A stretch of DNA of 64,000 nucleotides from Brevundimonas subvibrioides (GCF_027271155.1 NZ_CP114542.1:1-64000); one strand, 5' to 3'; counted from the first letter of the stretch, positions 44,085 through 54,400 are shown. The notes: generated by a model not told the origin, from the sequence alone. Made by a program: numbers and translations.

Positions 44085-45455
44085 TCAGGAGCGGGTCGTC
44101 GTCCCGTTGGCAGGGCGCAGACCGTCGACGCTGGCGCGCGTGACGGCGGGGCGTCGCTCGCCCCCGGAGGCGATGATCCGGTCGATCCGCGCCTTCTCGG
44201 CCCGGAAGGCGGCCAGATCGGCACCCGTCAGCTGGACATTGTCCTCGACGCGAATGCTGCCGGGATTGATCCGCTGGCCATTGCGCCAGAGTTCGTAGTG
44301 CAGGTGCGGGCCGGTCGAGGCACCGGTCGAGCCGACATAGGCGACGACCTGTCCCTGGCTGACGCGCTGGCCGGCGCGAATGCCTGACCCATAGCGGGAC
44401 AGGTGGCCATAGCCGCTCTCCAGGCCGTTGGCGTGGCGGATGCGCAGCCAGTTGCCATAGCCGCCCCAGCGCCGCGCCTCGACCACCACGCCGTCGGCGG
44501 GTGCCACGACGGGCGTGCCGGTTCCGGCGGCGAAGTCGATGCCCTGGTGCATCTTGCGATAGCCGGAGATCGGATGGACGCGGAAACCGAAGGTCGAGCT
44601 GATCCGGGTTGCCCGGTCCAGCGGCGTGCGCATCATCGACGAGCGCATGCTCTTGCCGGTCGCGTCAAAATATTCCGCCTGGCGCGCGCCGGGCCGCTGG
44701 AAGCGATAGAAGACGGCATCCTTCAGCTCGGCGTAAAGCAGATCGCCGGTGTCGATGGTGCGGCCGTTCTCGGTCACCGAGCGGTCGAAGACCAGGGTGA
44801 AACGGTCGGCGGCATGGACGTCGCGGTCAAGGTCGAAGCGGTGGCCGAACAGCTGGTTGGCCTTGCGTCGGATGGCGGCGTCGGCCCCCATGCGCTGGGC
44901 CGTGGCGGTCAGGGAACCCTCGACGTTGGCACGGACCACCAGCGTCTCGTGGGTCACGCGCTCTTCCAGGGCCCGCAGGCGAAGCGCGCCGTCGAAGCTG
45001 CGCGACACGGTCAGCTGGCTGGCCGGCCCGGTCCGCATCGTCAGACCGATCAGACGGGCGTCGCCGCGGCCGCCGCGTGGATGGGAGATGGCGGTCTCGA
45101 ACCGCAGTCCCGCACGCATCTGGCTGACGTCATAGGCATTGGAAAGGGTGGCGGCGACGGCCGAGGCCTCTGCGGCCCCGATGCCGGTACGGCGCACGGC
45201 CTGTTCAAAGGTTTCGCCGCGACGGATCTCAACGGGGATGGCCTCGGGAGCGGTCAGGCCGGCCGGCGTTCCGGCGGATTCAAAGGCGCGCGCCTCCAGC
45301 GACGCCATCTGTTGGGGGGTCAGTTCGGGAACTACCTCGGCCTGCGCGGGTTGGTAAACGCGACCGGCGAGCATCGCCACCGACACGGCGGCGACGGCTG
45401 TGAGCAGATGCGGTGCAAAACGCATCGGCTGGCGGCGCGGATCGAACTGGGCCAT
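44085..45455 (-). CDS. M23 (LytM-type) metallopeptidase
   Basis: Envelope peptidase or divisome regulator acting on peptidoglycan cross-links. An N-terminal signal anchor (about 14-38) is followed by a LysM-like or OapA-like region (PVEIRRGETFEQAVRRTGI). The peptidase domain in the last third has MHQGIDFA (zinc His and Asp) and GPHLHYELW (HxH). Because these residues are intact it is probably catalytically active. 456 residues. Confidence 0.9.
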   Translation of the reverse strand: MAQFDPRRQPMRFAPHLLTAVAAVSVAMLAGRVYQPAQAEVVPELTPQQMASLEARAFESAGTPAGLTAPEAIPVEIRRGETFEQAVRRTGIGAAEASAVAATLSNAYDVSQMRAGLRFETAISHPRGGRGDARLIGLTMRTGPASQLTVSRSFDGALRLRALEERVTHETLVVRANVEGSLTATAQRMGADAAIRRKANQLFGHRFDLDRDVHAADRFTLVFDRSVTENGRTIDTGDLLYAELKDAVFYRFQRPGARQAEYFDATGKSMRSSMMRTPLDRATRISSTFGFRVHPISGYRKMHQGIDFAAGTGTPVVAPADGVVVEARRWGGYGNWLRIRHANGLESGYGHLSRYGSGIRAGQRVSQGQVVAYVGSTGASTGPHLHYELWRNGQRINPGSIRVEDNVQLTGADLAAFRAEKARIDRIIASGGERRPAVTRASVDGLRPANGTTTRS

Positions 45456-45851
45456 CGGTCCCCGGCAAACGACGACGCCACACGGCGCCAGGTTCTACGC
45501 AAAGCAAGGATCGCGCCGGAGAGCCCCCCAATCGCGAAGCAAGCCCTATAGCTCGCCATTTCCACAATGGGAAGCAGGTTCGTTCCAAACCATTAACCGC
45601 CATGATCCCATCGGGTAGAAACATGGCTATCCGGGTCTTTCGACAGTGATCGCTACAGTCTATCGGCAAGCTATGATCGTCTTTGCTGCACGAAGGGACA
45701 CATGCGTTCGCGTCCGTGAACACAACTGCATTAAACGTGACTCGCACGCCACTCTTTGTGTCGGATCGGCAACGATGTTGACGATGCCCTGGTCTGTTGG
45801 ACATCCAGGCCCCATCGCTGCCCCGCATCCGGCGACCGCGGCCGCTCGCCC
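45456..45851. other. Noncoding gap between divergent envelope genes
   Basis: 396 bases between the starts of the peptidase and ydbH. AT-richer than the flanks around 45590-45760. I see no RNA gene, clear hairpin or sigma-70 consensus. Open frames cross it but none has family sequence. It presumably holds two divergent promoters. Confidence 0.5.
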
Positions 45852-48800
45852 ATGACGGACCCGTCCGGATCCGGGGCAAGGCCCGTCAGGCCGCAGCGTT
45901 ACCCGCGCCTCCTGACCGGTTTGGGGGTGGTCCTGCTGATCGTGGTCATCCTGGGCACCGTGGCCTGGACGAACCGCCGTGTTGCGGCGCGGGAGATACT
46001 GGTCGGCTGGCTGGACCGGCGCGGCATCGAGGCGGACGTTTCGATCGAGCGGCTGGAACTGACCGGTTTCGTCGGCCGCGTCCGGATCGGGGATGCCTCG
46101 AACCCGGACGTGACCATCGAGCGGGTCGAGGTCGACTACGCCCTGGGCCTGCCCTGGTCACGCCAGGGACCGGGGGTCACGCCCTCGCGGATTCGCCTGG
46201 TGCGACCGGTGGCGCGCGCGACCTGGAAGGCGGGCCGGCTGTCGTTCGGGGCGCTGGACCCTCTCGTCGAAGAGTTCACCGGTCGCCCGGCCCGGCCCGA
46301 CAGCCGCGGCCCGCTGGTCCTGGTCGAGACCGGCCGCCTGCGCCTGGATACGGAGTATGGCCCCCTGTCGGTGCTGGGGGATGCGCGGATCGAAGACGGC
46401 AAGCTGATGCGGCTGTCCGCCCGGATGCCGTCGGCGTCACTGAAGAGCGGGGACGCCGAGGCCCGGGGCCTCGGCGGGCGGTTGACCCTGACGACGACGG
46501 GCGACCGGGTGGCTGTGACGACCGATTTGTCGGCCGAATCCCTGAGCCTGGGCGGCGCATCCGGACAGGCGGTGGCGGTCAGGGGCGTCGGCGATCTGCC
46601 GTATCCGGACTTCAAGGCACGGCGGGGCGACGGACACGCCGTCATCGATCTGGCCCTGACCGGGGGCCGTCTGGCCTTTGGCGAGTTGAGTGCCACCGAC
46701 GCCGATCTGGCCCTGAAGGCCGAGGGCACGGTCACCGGCTGGGTCGAGACCCTGGCCTTTGCCGGAACGTCCGATGTCCAGCTGTCGGCGGGGCGTTTCG
46801 CGTCGCCCGCGGCTGCAGCCACAGACGCCACGATACGCCTGGCGAACGCCCGCGTGTCCGGCACCCGGCGCGGCAGCAGGCTGGACGGACGGTTCGAGGG
46901 ACCGGTCACACTGACGGCGTCCTCGGGCCGCGCCGCAGACTTCGACCTGGCGGGCGTGTCGCTGTCCATGCCCGACCTTGCCGTGACGACAGAGGCGGGC
47001 CGCACGACCGCCGTCGGGGTCATCGATGCGAAACTCGACCGTTTCGGCTTCGACACCCTGCGGCTGGACAAGGTCATCGGGCGGATGGCGCTGGACTATC
47101 GATCGAACCGGAGCGAGGCCCTGATGCTGACCGGATCGATCGCGGCACGGAACGGGAACTGGCCCCTGTTCGGTGCCGTCGGGCCGGACGATGTGCCCGA
47201 GTTGGCCGGCATGAAGCAGGCCCTGCGCGCCTTTGCCCTGAACGCGCCCGGCGTGCGCATCACCTCCGGAGCGGGTGGCCTCGCCATCGCTCTCGCCCGA
47301 CCGGCCCGCATCGTGCCCGCCAATGGCGGGATACTGACCTTAAGCCCCGTCTCGCGCCCGATCTTTGCAGCGGCACCCGGCGAGCGGGGCGGAGGCGCCC
47401 TGACCCTGACGGCCACGCGCGGCCGCGGCCTGCCCGAGGCGACGTTCTCCATCCCCGACTGGCGGCTGACGTCGGGAGGGTTCCAGGCCACCCTTGACGG
47501 CCGGGCGGCGCTCGATTTCGGCCTGGCGCGCGGGCTGCGCCTTCAGACACGCGGGGTCCTGGCCACCGATGCCGGGCGGCTGACCTATACCGCATCCCGC
47601 TGCCTGCCGCTGACGGTCGAGCGACTTGAGCTGGACGAGAACGACGTGATGGACGTGTCCGGCAGCCTGTGTTCGTCGGGAGGGCCGCTGGTGGTGTCGC
47701 AGAACGGCCGCTGGCGCGCGACCGGCCGGTTTGAAGCCGTCGCGGCCTCGGCTCCGTTTCTGGCTCTGGGATTCGCCGATGCCACCGGCACCTTCATCGC
47801 CACAGGCGCGCCGTCGGGTCTCGGGCTGGACGCGTCCGTCAGTGGGGCCCGGGCGGAGGATGCGACCCGGCCGCTGCGCTTCAACCCCCTGTCGGCCACA
47901 GGGTCGGTCCGCCTGTCCGGGGAGCGATGGAGCGGGACCTTCGATCTGGCCCGCAAGGGAGACACCCTGGGCCGCCTGACCCTGGCCCATGACGGGCTGA
48001 CCGGCGCTGGCGGCGTCACGATCGACGCCCCGTCGCTGGTGTTCGCCGAAGGGGGCCTTCAGCCCGCCGACCTCAGCCCCCTGGCCGCCGACGTCGTTCG
48101 ATCGCCCGCGACGGGATCGGCGTCCTTCACCGGTCGCATCGACTGGCGACCCGACCTGCCGGAGGGCTCCAGTTCCGGTCGACTGGTCATCCCCGGTATC
48201 GATTTCGTGAGCCCGGCCGGGCCGGTGAAGGGCCTGTCGGGCACCATCGACTTCACCAATCTGGCGCCCCTGACCACGGGGCCGGGCCAGACGCTGAAGG
48301 TCGCCACGCTGGACTCCATTGCGCCGCTGACCGATCTCGACCTGACCTTCCAGCTCGACAAGGCGGCGCTGTCGGTGGCGGGCGGCCGGATCGAGGCGGC
48401 AGGCGGCACGGTCAGCGTCGAGCCGTTCTCCGTGCCGCTGGACAACCGGCCCTTCTCCGGGGTCATCGTGCTGGACCAGGTGCAGCTGGGGCAGCTGATC
48501 GCGGGCTCGGGCTTTGGCGACAAGGTGCAACTGGACGCAGTCGTGTCCGGCCGCCTGCCCTTCACCAGCGACCCCGACACCGGCGTGAAGATCACCTCCG
48601 GGACCCTCTACGCGGCCCGGCCCGGCCGCCTGTCGATCCAGCGCGACGCCCTGACCGGACTTGAAGCCGGGGGCGGCGGCGCAGTGCCGCCCGGCACCGT
48701 GGAAGATCTGGCCTACCAGGCCATGGAGAACCTGGCCTTCGACGTGCTGACCGCCGATGTGAACAGCCTGGACGAGGGCCGCGTCGGCGTCGTCTTCCAC

Positions 48801-49034
48801 ATCAAGGGTCGTCACGATCCGCCCGAGCACCAGGAGCTGCGCCTGACGGTGTCCGAACTCATCAGCCGCGAGTTCCTGAACCGGCCCCTGCCCCTGCCCT
48901 CCGACACCGGGATCGACCTGACGCTGGACACCACACTGAACCTGAACCAGCTTGTCTCCGACCTTCTGGAGATCAACCAGGCACGGTCGGGCACGGACGC
49001 CGCCCCGACGACGTCGAACGAAGTCGGGCCCTGA
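45852..49034 (+). CDS. YdbH-like intermembrane lipid-transport protein
   Basis: 1060-residue AsmA-like protein. A single N-terminal transmembrane helix (about 20-42) anchors it in the inner membrane; the rest is a long series of beta-strand repeats expected to form a hydrophobic groove across the periplasm. Its end NLNQLVSDLLEINQARSG and the following ynbE- and ydbL-like genes identify it as the YdbH branch rather than TamB or YhdP. In E. coli YdbH works with YnbE in phospholipid transport to the outer membrane. ATG 45852 is chosen because the anchor follows directly. Confidence 0.87.
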   Translation: MTDPSGSGARPVRPQRYPRLLTGLGVVLLIVVILGTVAWTNRRVAAREILVGWLDRRGIEADVSIERLELTGFVGRVRIGDASNPDVTIERVEVDYALGLPWSRQGPGVTPSRIRLVRPVARATWKAGRLSFGALDPLVEEFTGRPARPDSRGPLVLVETGRLRLDTEYGPLSVLGDARIEDGKLMRLSARMPSASLKSGDAEARGLGGRLTLTTTGDRVAVTTDLSAESLSLGGASGQAVAVRGVGDLPYPDFKARRGDGHAVIDLALTGGRLAFGELSATDADLALKAEGTVTGWVETLAFAGTSDVQLSAGRFASPAAAATDATIRLANARVSGTRRGSRLDGRFEGPVTLTASSGRAADFDLAGVSLSMPDLAVTTEAGRTTAVGVIDAKLDRFGFDTLRLDKVIGRMALDYRSNRSEALMLTGSIAARNGNWPLFGAVGPDDVPELAGMKQALRAFALNAPGVRITSGAGGLAIALARPARIVPANGGILTLSPVSRPIFAAAPGERGGGALTLTATRGRGLPEATFSIPDWRLTSGGFQATLDGRAALDFGLARGLRLQTRGVLATDAGRLTYTASRCLPLTVERLELDENDVMDVSGSLCSSGGPLVVSQNGRWRATGRFEAVAASAPFLALGFADATGTFIATGAPSGLGLDASVSGARAEDATRPLRFNPLSATGSVRLSGERWSGTFDLARKGDTLGRLTLAHDGLTGAGGVTIDAPSLVFAEGGLQPADLSPLAADVVRSPATGSASFTGRIDWRPDLPEGSSSGRLVIPGIDFVSPAGPVKGLSGTIDFTNLAPLTTGPGQTLKVATLDSIAPLTDLDLTFQLDKAALSVAGGRIEAAGGTVSVEPFSVPLDNRPFSGVIVLDQVQLGQLIAGSGFGDKVQLDAVVSGRLPFTSDPDTGVKITSGTLYAARPGRLSIQRDALTGLEAGGGGAVPPGTVEDLAYQAMENLAFDVLTADVNSLDEGRVGVVFHIKGRHDPPEHQELRLTVSELISREFLNRPLPLPSDTGIDLTLDTTLNLNQLVSDLLEINQARSGTDAAPTTSNEVGP

Positions 49035-49108
49035 TCGTTCAGACCCCGTTCACGCCCGCTGGCGCACACCGGCGTCACGACCTCGAAGACGCCGACGGAG
49101 ACTTTCCG

Positions 49109-49303
49109 ATGACCCTCCCTTCCCGCCTGATCCGGCCGCTGCTGCTGGCGATGGGCACCGCCGTCCTGCTGGGGGCCTGCACCCCCACGATCCGGCTTCA
49201 GGTCGATCCGATCCAGATCTATGCCAAGCTGGACGCCGATGTGCGCGTGCGGCTGGATCAGGAATTGCGCGACCTGCTGACCGAAAACCCCAATCTGTTC
49301 TGA
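49109..49303 (+). CDS. YnbE-like lipoprotein
   Basis: 64-residue lipoprotein: signal MTLPSRLIRPLLLAMGTAV and lipobox LGAC (Cys25). The mature part TPTIRLQVDPIQIYAKLDADVRVRLDQELRDLL resembles YnbE, which extends the C-terminus of YdbH and anchors it to the outer membrane. Position directly after the ydbH-like gene supports this. Confidence 0.87.
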   Translation: MTLPSRLIRPLLLAMGTAVLLGACTPTIRLQVDPIQIYAKLDADVRVRLDQELRDLLTENPNLF

Positions 49304-49320
49304 TGGAAGAGAGTCACCCC

Positions 49321-49683
49321 ATGTCGCTTCGCAAGATCTTCGTTCTGGGCGCCGCCGTCATGGCCCTTGGCCTCGCCGGAGGAGTCGCCATGGCCCAGAC
49401 CTCGGCGCAAAAGGCCGCCATCGACGCGGCCAAGGCACAGGGCATTGTCGGCGAACAGGCCGACGGCTATCTGGGGTTCCGCACCCCGCCTTCGGACCCG
49501 GCGCTGCAGACGGCTGTGACGACGACCAACGATGCCCGTCGCGAAGCCTATGCCGCCAGCGCGCGTCAGGCCGGCACGACGCCGGACGTGGCCGCGGCCC
49601 GGATGTTCGAGAGCCAGCTGATGCCGCGCATGACCTCGGGCCAGTGGTATCGCAACACGGCAGGTCAGTGGGTCCAACGCTGA
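49321..49683 (+). CDS. YdbL-like (DUF1318) periplasmic protein
   Basis: 120 residues with signal peptide (cleavage after VAMA). AAKAQGIVGEQADGYLGF, TTTNDARREAYAASARQAGTTPDVAAARMFESQL is the DUF1318 pattern. In E. coli YdbL acts as a chaperone-like helper for YdbH-YnbE. ATG 49321 lies 17 bases after ynbE; the three genes form one operon. Confidence 0.88.
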   Translation: MSLRKIFVLGAAVMALGLAGGVAMAQTSAQKAAIDAAKAQGIVGEQADGYLGFRTPPSDPALQTAVTTTNDARREAYAASARQAGTTPDVAAARMFESQLMPRMTSGQWYRNTAGQWVQR

Positions 49684-49727
49684 TCTGACGCAGGCACGGT
49701 CCGTCCGGGCATGCTAAGGGCGGCGAT

Positions 49728-50000
49728 ATGATCGCCCGTCTCGTCCGTCTTTCGCTGATCACCCTGTTGGGGCTGGGCATCTCGGGCCTTGCGACCTGGG
49801 GCCTCAGCCTGTTCTGGATCGCCATCGGCGGCGGAGCCCTGCCGCTGCATGGCTGGATCGCCATGGGTCTGGGCGTCACGGGGACGGTGGGCCTGACCTA
49901 TGGCCTGATGGCCCTGGCGTTCAAATCGCATCGCGAAGGCTGGGACGACCGGGTCAATAATTCGCTGGACCCCGGGCGCGATCCGTCACGCGACGACTGA
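49728..50000 (+). CDS. Small two-helix membrane protein
   Basis: 90 residues with two or three hydrophobic segments (about 5-25, 27-50, 52-68) and a charged C-terminal tail (HREGWDDRVNNSLDPGRDPSRDD). No family recognised. 44 bases after the ydbL-like gene, so possibly the fourth gene of that operon. Convergent with the next gene. Confidence 0.7.
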   Translation: MIARLVRLSLITLLGLGISGLATWGLSLFWIAIGGGALPLHGWIAMGLGVTGTVGLTYGLMALAFKSHREGWDDRVNNSLDPGRDPSRDD

Positions 50001-50013
50001 TTCCCGCCGTGAC

Positions 50014-50547
50014 TCAGTCTGCCGGTGCCGCCACCGTCTCGGGCTCCGACGAGACCGGCGGCGCAGGCCTGAACAGAAGCGCAGCGATCAGACCCTCGTC
50101 GTTCAGGCCGATCCTCCACTGGGTGGCGGCTTCGTCGAACAGGACCAGGAACTGACCCTCGCCGTCCCGCATGCCTTGGGCCTCCACGCTCTGGATCGTC
50201 CCATAGCCCTCCAGAAGCGGGCGGATCGTCGGCAGCTGCCCCGTCAGCCGTGTCGCCAGGTCGCGCGTATAGAGCTTGGGGTCCAACGTCCCCGCGCGGA
50301 GTTGCTCGATGACGACTCTCAGCGTCGCTTCGGCCACCGCCACATCGGCGGTCGAGGGCGCGACCCGGGCCGTCGGGGGCGCGGTCGGCGCGGGGATGTC
50401 GAAGCTGTTCGGCAGGGTCGCGGCCGCGCCACCGGCGGGGGCCAGAGAGCGAGCCGGCCCGGCGGGAACGGTCTGCGCCATGACCGGCGAGGAAAACGCG
50501 AGGCTGAAGCCGAGGATCAGGCGGACGGCGCGGGCAGACAGGATCAT
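50014..50547 (-). CDS. Exported protein of unknown function
   Basis: 177 residues from ATG 50547 with a signal peptide (cleavage after VMAQ). A Pro/Ala linker is followed by a domain at about 65-160 (VAVAEATLRVVIEQLRAGTLDPKLYTRDLATRL; IQSVEAQGMRDGEGQFLVLFDEAATQWRIGLNDEGLIAALLF) that resembles the small NTF2-like or beta-lactamase-accessory domains with DGxxxxY and a final beta sheet. Assignment to a family is not certain. 17 bases after ubiB on the same strand. Confidence 0.72.
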   Translation of the reverse strand: MILSARAVRLILGFSLAFSSPVMAQTVPAGPARSLAPAGGAAATLPNSFDIPAPTAPPTARVAPSTADVAVAEATLRVVIEQLRAGTLDPKLYTRDLATRLTGQLPTIRPLLEGYGTIQSVEAQGMRDGEGQFLVLFDEAATQWRIGLNDEGLIAALLFRPAPPVSSEPETVAAPAD

Positions 50548-50564
50548 GCGGGGACTCCGGAACT

Positions 50565-52163
50565 TCAGCCCATGATCCTCGTCCAAAGCGACAGAACAAG
50601 GGCGGCGGCCGACATGGTGGTCGCAGCCGTGATGCAGACGACGATCCAGGTCGGGGTGCGCGTCGGCTCCACCACGACCGTCTGCGGCGCGGGCGGATCC
50701 TGCGCCAGGCGCGACAGGGCCCTCGCCCCGGCCAGAACCTCTCTCAGCCCGTCGCGGATCTGGGCCCGGGGGCCGAGTTCGCGGGTGATCCAGCGTTCGA
50801 CCACCGGCTGGGCCGCCGACCACAGGTCGTGATCGGGGTTCAGGCGGCGCGCGACGCCCTCGACCGAGACCATGGTCTTCTGCAGCAGGATCAGCTCGGG
50901 CCGCAGGTGCATGTCGAACAGGGCCGTGATCTCGAACAGCTGGCCCAGCAAACGGCCCATGGACACCTGCGACGCCGCCCGGCCGATCACCGGCTCCCCC
51001 ACCGCCCGCAGGGCCTGGGCGAAGGCCTCGACCGAATGGTGCGGCGGGACGTATCCGGCCTCGAAATGGACCCGGGCGATGCGGGGATAATCCCGCGTCA
51101 GGAAGCCCCACAGGATCTCGGCCAGATAGCGCCGCTCGCCCTCGCCCAGCCGCCCGACGATGCCGAAATCGACGGCGGTCAGCTCGGCCGGGGCATAGGC
51201 GAACAGGTTTCCCTCGTGCAGGTCGGCGTGGAAGGTGCCGTGATCCAGGGCCTGGCTCAGGAAGGCGCGCACGACGTTGTCGGCCAGGGCGTCGATGTCC
51301 ATCCCGGGCTGCAGGATCGCCTCGGGGTCCGTCATCGGCATCCCGGTCGCCCACTCCAGCGTCAGGACCCGCTTGCCGACGCCGTCCCAGACGACCTTGG
51401 GGGCCGACATGTGCATGCCGTCGCCCCGGGCCTTTTCCATGATGTCGTGAAGCTCGGACGCGGCGGCCGCTTCCAGCCGCATGTCCAGTTCCAGATACAT
51501 GGAGCGGGCCACCGTCTCGACGAAGGCTTCGGGCTCCAGCCGGCGCGCGGCGGGCACCAGACGATGCACGACCCGCGCGGCCAGACGCATCGCGTCCAGC
51601 CCGGTGGTGACGCGGCGTTCGACGCCCGGTCGCAGGACCTTGACCGCGACCTTACGTCCATCCGCCAGCCAGGCGGGGTGGGCCTGGGCCAGGGAGGCGG
51701 CCCCGATCGGATCACCGAAATCGATGAAGAGACTCTCCACGGGGCGGCCGATGGATCGCTCGATCTCGCGCCGGGCCTGATCGGTCGGAAACGGCGGCAG
51801 CCTGTCCTTCAGCCGGCCCAGATCGCGCGCGAACTCGATACCGAAGATGTCGGCGCGGGTGGCCATGACCTGACCCAGCTTGATCGCCACGGGCCCCAGG
51901 GTCTCGAAGGCGCGGCCCAGACGCTGGCCGGGACGGCCGTCACGACCTTCCTTGCCGGCGAACAGGTGGATGAACCCCGCCACCGGCTTCATCCAGCCGG
52001 GCAGCAGGGGCGTCAGTTCGCGGGGCAGAAGCGCGTCGTGCTTCGCCAGGGCGCCGCCCCAGCGCAGCAGCCGCCAGGTCGCACCGACGGGATCGCGCAC
52101 GGGGATCGTGGGCGGGGGGGCTGGCGCGACCCGGTATGAGGCTGACAGGCTCAGATCGCCCAC
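50565..52163 (-). CDS. ubiB: Ubiquinone biosynthesis kinase-like protein UbiB
   Basis: ABC1/ADCK-type atypical kinase needed for ubiquinone synthesis. 532 residues. The KxGQ-type motif [34 protein letters not shown] and [10 protein letters not shown] are the UbiB kinase-like signatures; one or two transmembrane helices lie at the C-terminus ([24 protein letters not shown]). Its start overlaps the ubiE end by 13 bases, the usual ubiE-ubiB pairing. Confidence 0.95.
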   Translation of the reverse strand: MGDLSLSASYRVAPAPPPTIPVRDPVGATWRLLRWGGALAKHDALLPRELTPLLPGWMKPVAGFIHLFAGKEGRDGRPGQRLGRAFETLGPVAIKLGQVMATRADIFGIEFARDLGRLKDRLPPFPTDQARREIERSIGRPVESLFIDFGDPIGAASLAQAHPAWLADGRKVAVKVLRPGVERRVTTGLDAMRLAARVVHRLVPAARRLEPEAFVETVARSMYLELDMRLEAAAASELHDIMEKARGDGMHMSAPKVVWDGVGKRVLTLEWATGMPMTDPEAILQPGMDIDALADNVVRAFLSQALDHGTFHADLHEGNLFAYAPAELTAVDFGIVGRLGEGERRYLAEILWGFLTRDYPRIARVHFEAGYVPPHHSVEAFAQALRAVGEPVIGRAASQVSMGRLLGQLFEITALFDMHLRPELILLQKTMVSVEGVARRLNPDHDLWSAAQPVVERWITRELGPRAQIRDGLREVLAGARALSRLAQDPPAPQTVVVEPTRTPTWIVVCITAATTMSAAALVLSLWTRIMG

Positions 52164-52927
52164 CCGAAGTGGATCGCGGCGACCCCGCCCGACAGGTTGG
52201 TCACGGTCACGCGGCTGAAGCCGGCCTCCTCGATCATGGTCTTGAAGGTGGGCTGGTCGGGGAAGCGGCGGATGCTTTCGACCAGGTACTGGTAGCTGTC
52301 CCGATCCCTGGCGACCCAGCCGCCGATGCGCGGAATGGCGTGGAAGGACCAGGCGTCATAGGCCTTGCGCACGGCTTCGGCCGTGGGGCGCGAGAACTCG
52401 AGGCAGATGAACCGTCCGCCCGGCTTCACCACCCGACGCGCCTCCTTCAGCGCGCCTGCGATGTCCGAGACGTTGCGGATCCCGAAGCTGATCGAATAGG
52501 CGTCGACCGAGGCGTCCGGCATCGGCAGGGCCATGGCGTCGCCCACGGTCCAGACCATCTCCGGCTCTCCGCCCTTGTCGACCCCGGCCAGGATCATCTC
52601 GGCATTGTAGTCCAGCACGATGACGGACGCGTCGTCGCCGCCACCCCGCTCCTGGGCCGCCCGCGCCATCTTCGAATAGCGCCGGGCCATGTCGCCGGTC
52701 CCGCCTGCGACGTCCAGGATCACCTCGCCGGGCCGGGGGTTCAACCTGGAGGCCGCCGCGTCCTTCCACAGCCGGTGGACGCCCCCGCTCATCAGGTCGT
52801 TCATCAGATCATAGCTGGAGGCCACGCTGTCGAACACGCCGCGGACCATCCGGACCTTTTCGCGCGCATCGACGTCGCGGAATCCGAACGGCGAGGTCTT
52901 GGTGGAGGGGCTGTCTGTGTCGCTCAT
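52151..52927 (-). CDS. ubiE: Ubiquinone/menaquinone C-methyltransferase UbiE
   Basis: SAM-dependent C-methylation of the quinone ring. 258 residues. [50 protein letters not shown] and [13 protein letters not shown] are the COQ5 signatures. The gene order ubiE-ubiB is conserved in alphaproteobacteria, where these are often near mutM; mutM is elsewhere in this window. Confidence 0.96.
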   Translation of the reverse strand: MSDTDSPSTKTSPFGFRDVDAREKVRMVRGVFDSVASSYDLMNDLMSGGVHRLWKDAAASRLNPRPGEVILDVAGGTGDMARRYSKMARAAQERGGGDDASVIVLDYNAEMILAGVDKGGEPEMVWTVGDAMALPMPDASVDAYSISFGIRNVSDIAGALKEARRVVKPGGRFICLEFSRPTAEAVRKAYDAWSFHAIPRIGGWVARDRDSYQYLVESIRRFPDQPTFKTMIEEAGFSRVTVTNLSGGVAAIHFGWAI

Positions 52928-53180
52928 CGGGGCGGTCTAGCGCGGCAATGCGGCCTCGTCACCGGGCGGCGGCGTCGCGGGTGGCAGAAGGCCTTGATCC
53001 CGGGCGTGGCCGCTCGTGACCGGCGGGCTGCGGGGCCGCGATTCCCGGTCGGTCCATGACGGCATTGCCCGGCGCATGGCCGTGCATCCAGAACGCCCGA
53101 CCTGACCGTGGGGTCTCGCAGCCAGAAGCCTTCCCCGACGTGATCTTGCCGGGTCGGGCAACCGGGTCTAGGCCAGCGTC

Positions 53181-53483
53181 ATGTCCCGTCCCATCGTTTC
53201 CCCGACCGACGCCGTCGCTGCCCTGTCCGGCTGGACCGTCGCCCCGGGCGATCGCCCGGCCATCGCCCGTGCCCTGAAATTCGCCGATTTCAACGCCGCC
53301 TTCGCCTTCATGACGCGCGTGGCGCTGAAGGCCGAGACGATGGACCACCATCCGGAATGGTCGAACGTCTACAACCGCGTGGACATCCTGCTGACCACCC
53401 ACGATGCGGGCGGGGTGACCGAGCTCGATCTCACGCTGGCGCGCTTCATCGATGACGCCGCGACGTCCCTGGGAGGGGAATGA
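53181..53483 (+). CDS. phhB: Pterin-4a-carbinolamine dehydratase
   Basis: Small cytoplasmic dehydratase that recycles tetrahydrobiopterin (DCoH/PhhB family). 100 residues. The active-site His motif [25 protein letters not shown] is complete. No phenylalanine hydroxylase gene is visible nearby. ATG 53181; the 250-base gap before it (52928-53180) shows nothing recognisable. One base separates its stop from the start of the SDR gene. Confidence 0.94.
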   Translation: MSRPIVSPTDAVAALSGWTVAPGDRPAIARALKFADFNAAFAFMTRVALKAETMDHHPEWSNVYNRVDILLTTHDAGGVTELDLTLARFIDDAATSLGGE

Positions 53484-53484
53484 C

Positions 53485-54273
53485 ATGACGAAACCTGGAC
53501 GCGTCGCCGGCAAGGCGGCCCTGATCACCGGCGGAGCCCAGGGCCTGGGAGAGGCGATCGCCTGGATGCTGGCGCGCGAGGGTTCAAAGGTCGCGGTAAC
53601 CGACATCAATGGCCCGGGTGCCCTGGCCCTGGCAGCCCGCATCAATGCCGAAATTCCCGGCTCGGCCTTTGGCTATGCCCACGACGTGGCCTCGGAGGAC
53701 CAGTGGGTCGACGTTGTGGGTCGGGCGGCGGCGGACATGGGCGGGCTGTCCATCCTGGTGAACAACGCGGGCGTCGGCGACGTCCTGATGTTCGCCGAGC
53801 AGGACACTGCCGAGAACTGGCAGCGGCAATACGAAATCAACCTGCGGTCCGTGATGTTCGGCTGCAAGCACGCCATGCCGCATCTGCGGGCCTCGGGCGC
53901 GGCCTCGATCGTCAATATCTCGTCGATCGCGGGGCTCGCCGCCGGGGTCGGTATGGGGGCCTACAACGCCACCAAGGCCGCCGTCTGGATGTACACCAAG
54001 ACGGTCGCGCTGGAGGCCGCAAAGATGGACTGGAACGTCCGCGTCAACTCGGTGCACCCCGTGTTCATCAAGACAGCGATCCTGGACCCCTTCATCGCCA
54101 TGGCCGGCGGTGACGAGGTCAAGGCGCACGAGCGGCTGGCGCGCGGCATCCCGCTCAAGCGGATCGGCGAGCCGAACGACGTCGCCTATTGCGTCCTCTA
54201 TCTGGCGTCGGACGAATCCAAGTTCGTCACGGGATCGGAATTCAAGATCGACGGCGGCATGACGGCGCAGTGA
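53485..54273 (+). CDS. Short-chain dehydrogenase/reductase
   Basis: 262-residue classical SDR: TGGAQGLGEAIAWML binds NAD(P), NNAGVGD stabilises the sheet, catalytic Ser (NISSIAG), Tyr-Lys (YNATK), and the C-terminal SKFVTGSEFKIDGG is typical. Asp at the end of strand 2 (VAVTDING) favours NAD over NADP. Substrate unknown. The start follows the phhB stop by a single base, so it is co-transcribed with phhB. Confidence 0.92.
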   Translation: MTKPGRVAGKAALITGGAQGLGEAIAWMLAREGSKVAVTDINGPGALALAARINAEIPGSAFGYAHDVASEDQWVDVVGRAAADMGGLSILVNNAGVGDVLMFAEQDTAENWQRQYEINLRSVMFGCKHAMPHLRASGAASIVNISSIAGLAAGVGMGAYNATKAAVWMYTKTVALEAAKMDWNVRVNSVHPVFIKTAILDPFIAMAGGDEVKAHERLARGIPLKRIGEPNDVAYCVLYLASDESKFVTGSEFKIDGGMTAQ

Positions 54274-54276
54274 GTC

Positions 54277-54400
54277 AAGGGCGCTAACGCTCGCGACACG
54301 GTCGCTCGCTGCTTGAGCGCGGATTGGCAAAGGGCGCTAACGCTCGCGACACGGTCGCTCGCTGCTTGAGCGCGGATTGGCAAGGGGCGCTGACGCGCGG
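54277..54400. repeat. 53-base tandem repeat after the SDR gene
   Basis: Two exact copies of a 53-base unit starting AAGGGCGCTAACGCTCGCGA at 54277 and 54330, plus a degenerate third start at 54383. It lies between convergent genes. The unit contains hairpin-capable pieces (GCGCTAACGC, CGCTCGCTGC) and could act as a terminator array. Confidence 0.85.

Noticed and set aside
51862..53180. RNA gene in the ubiE-phhB gap
   Set aside because: The 250 bases at 52928-53180 show no cloverleaf, strong hairpin or T-run.
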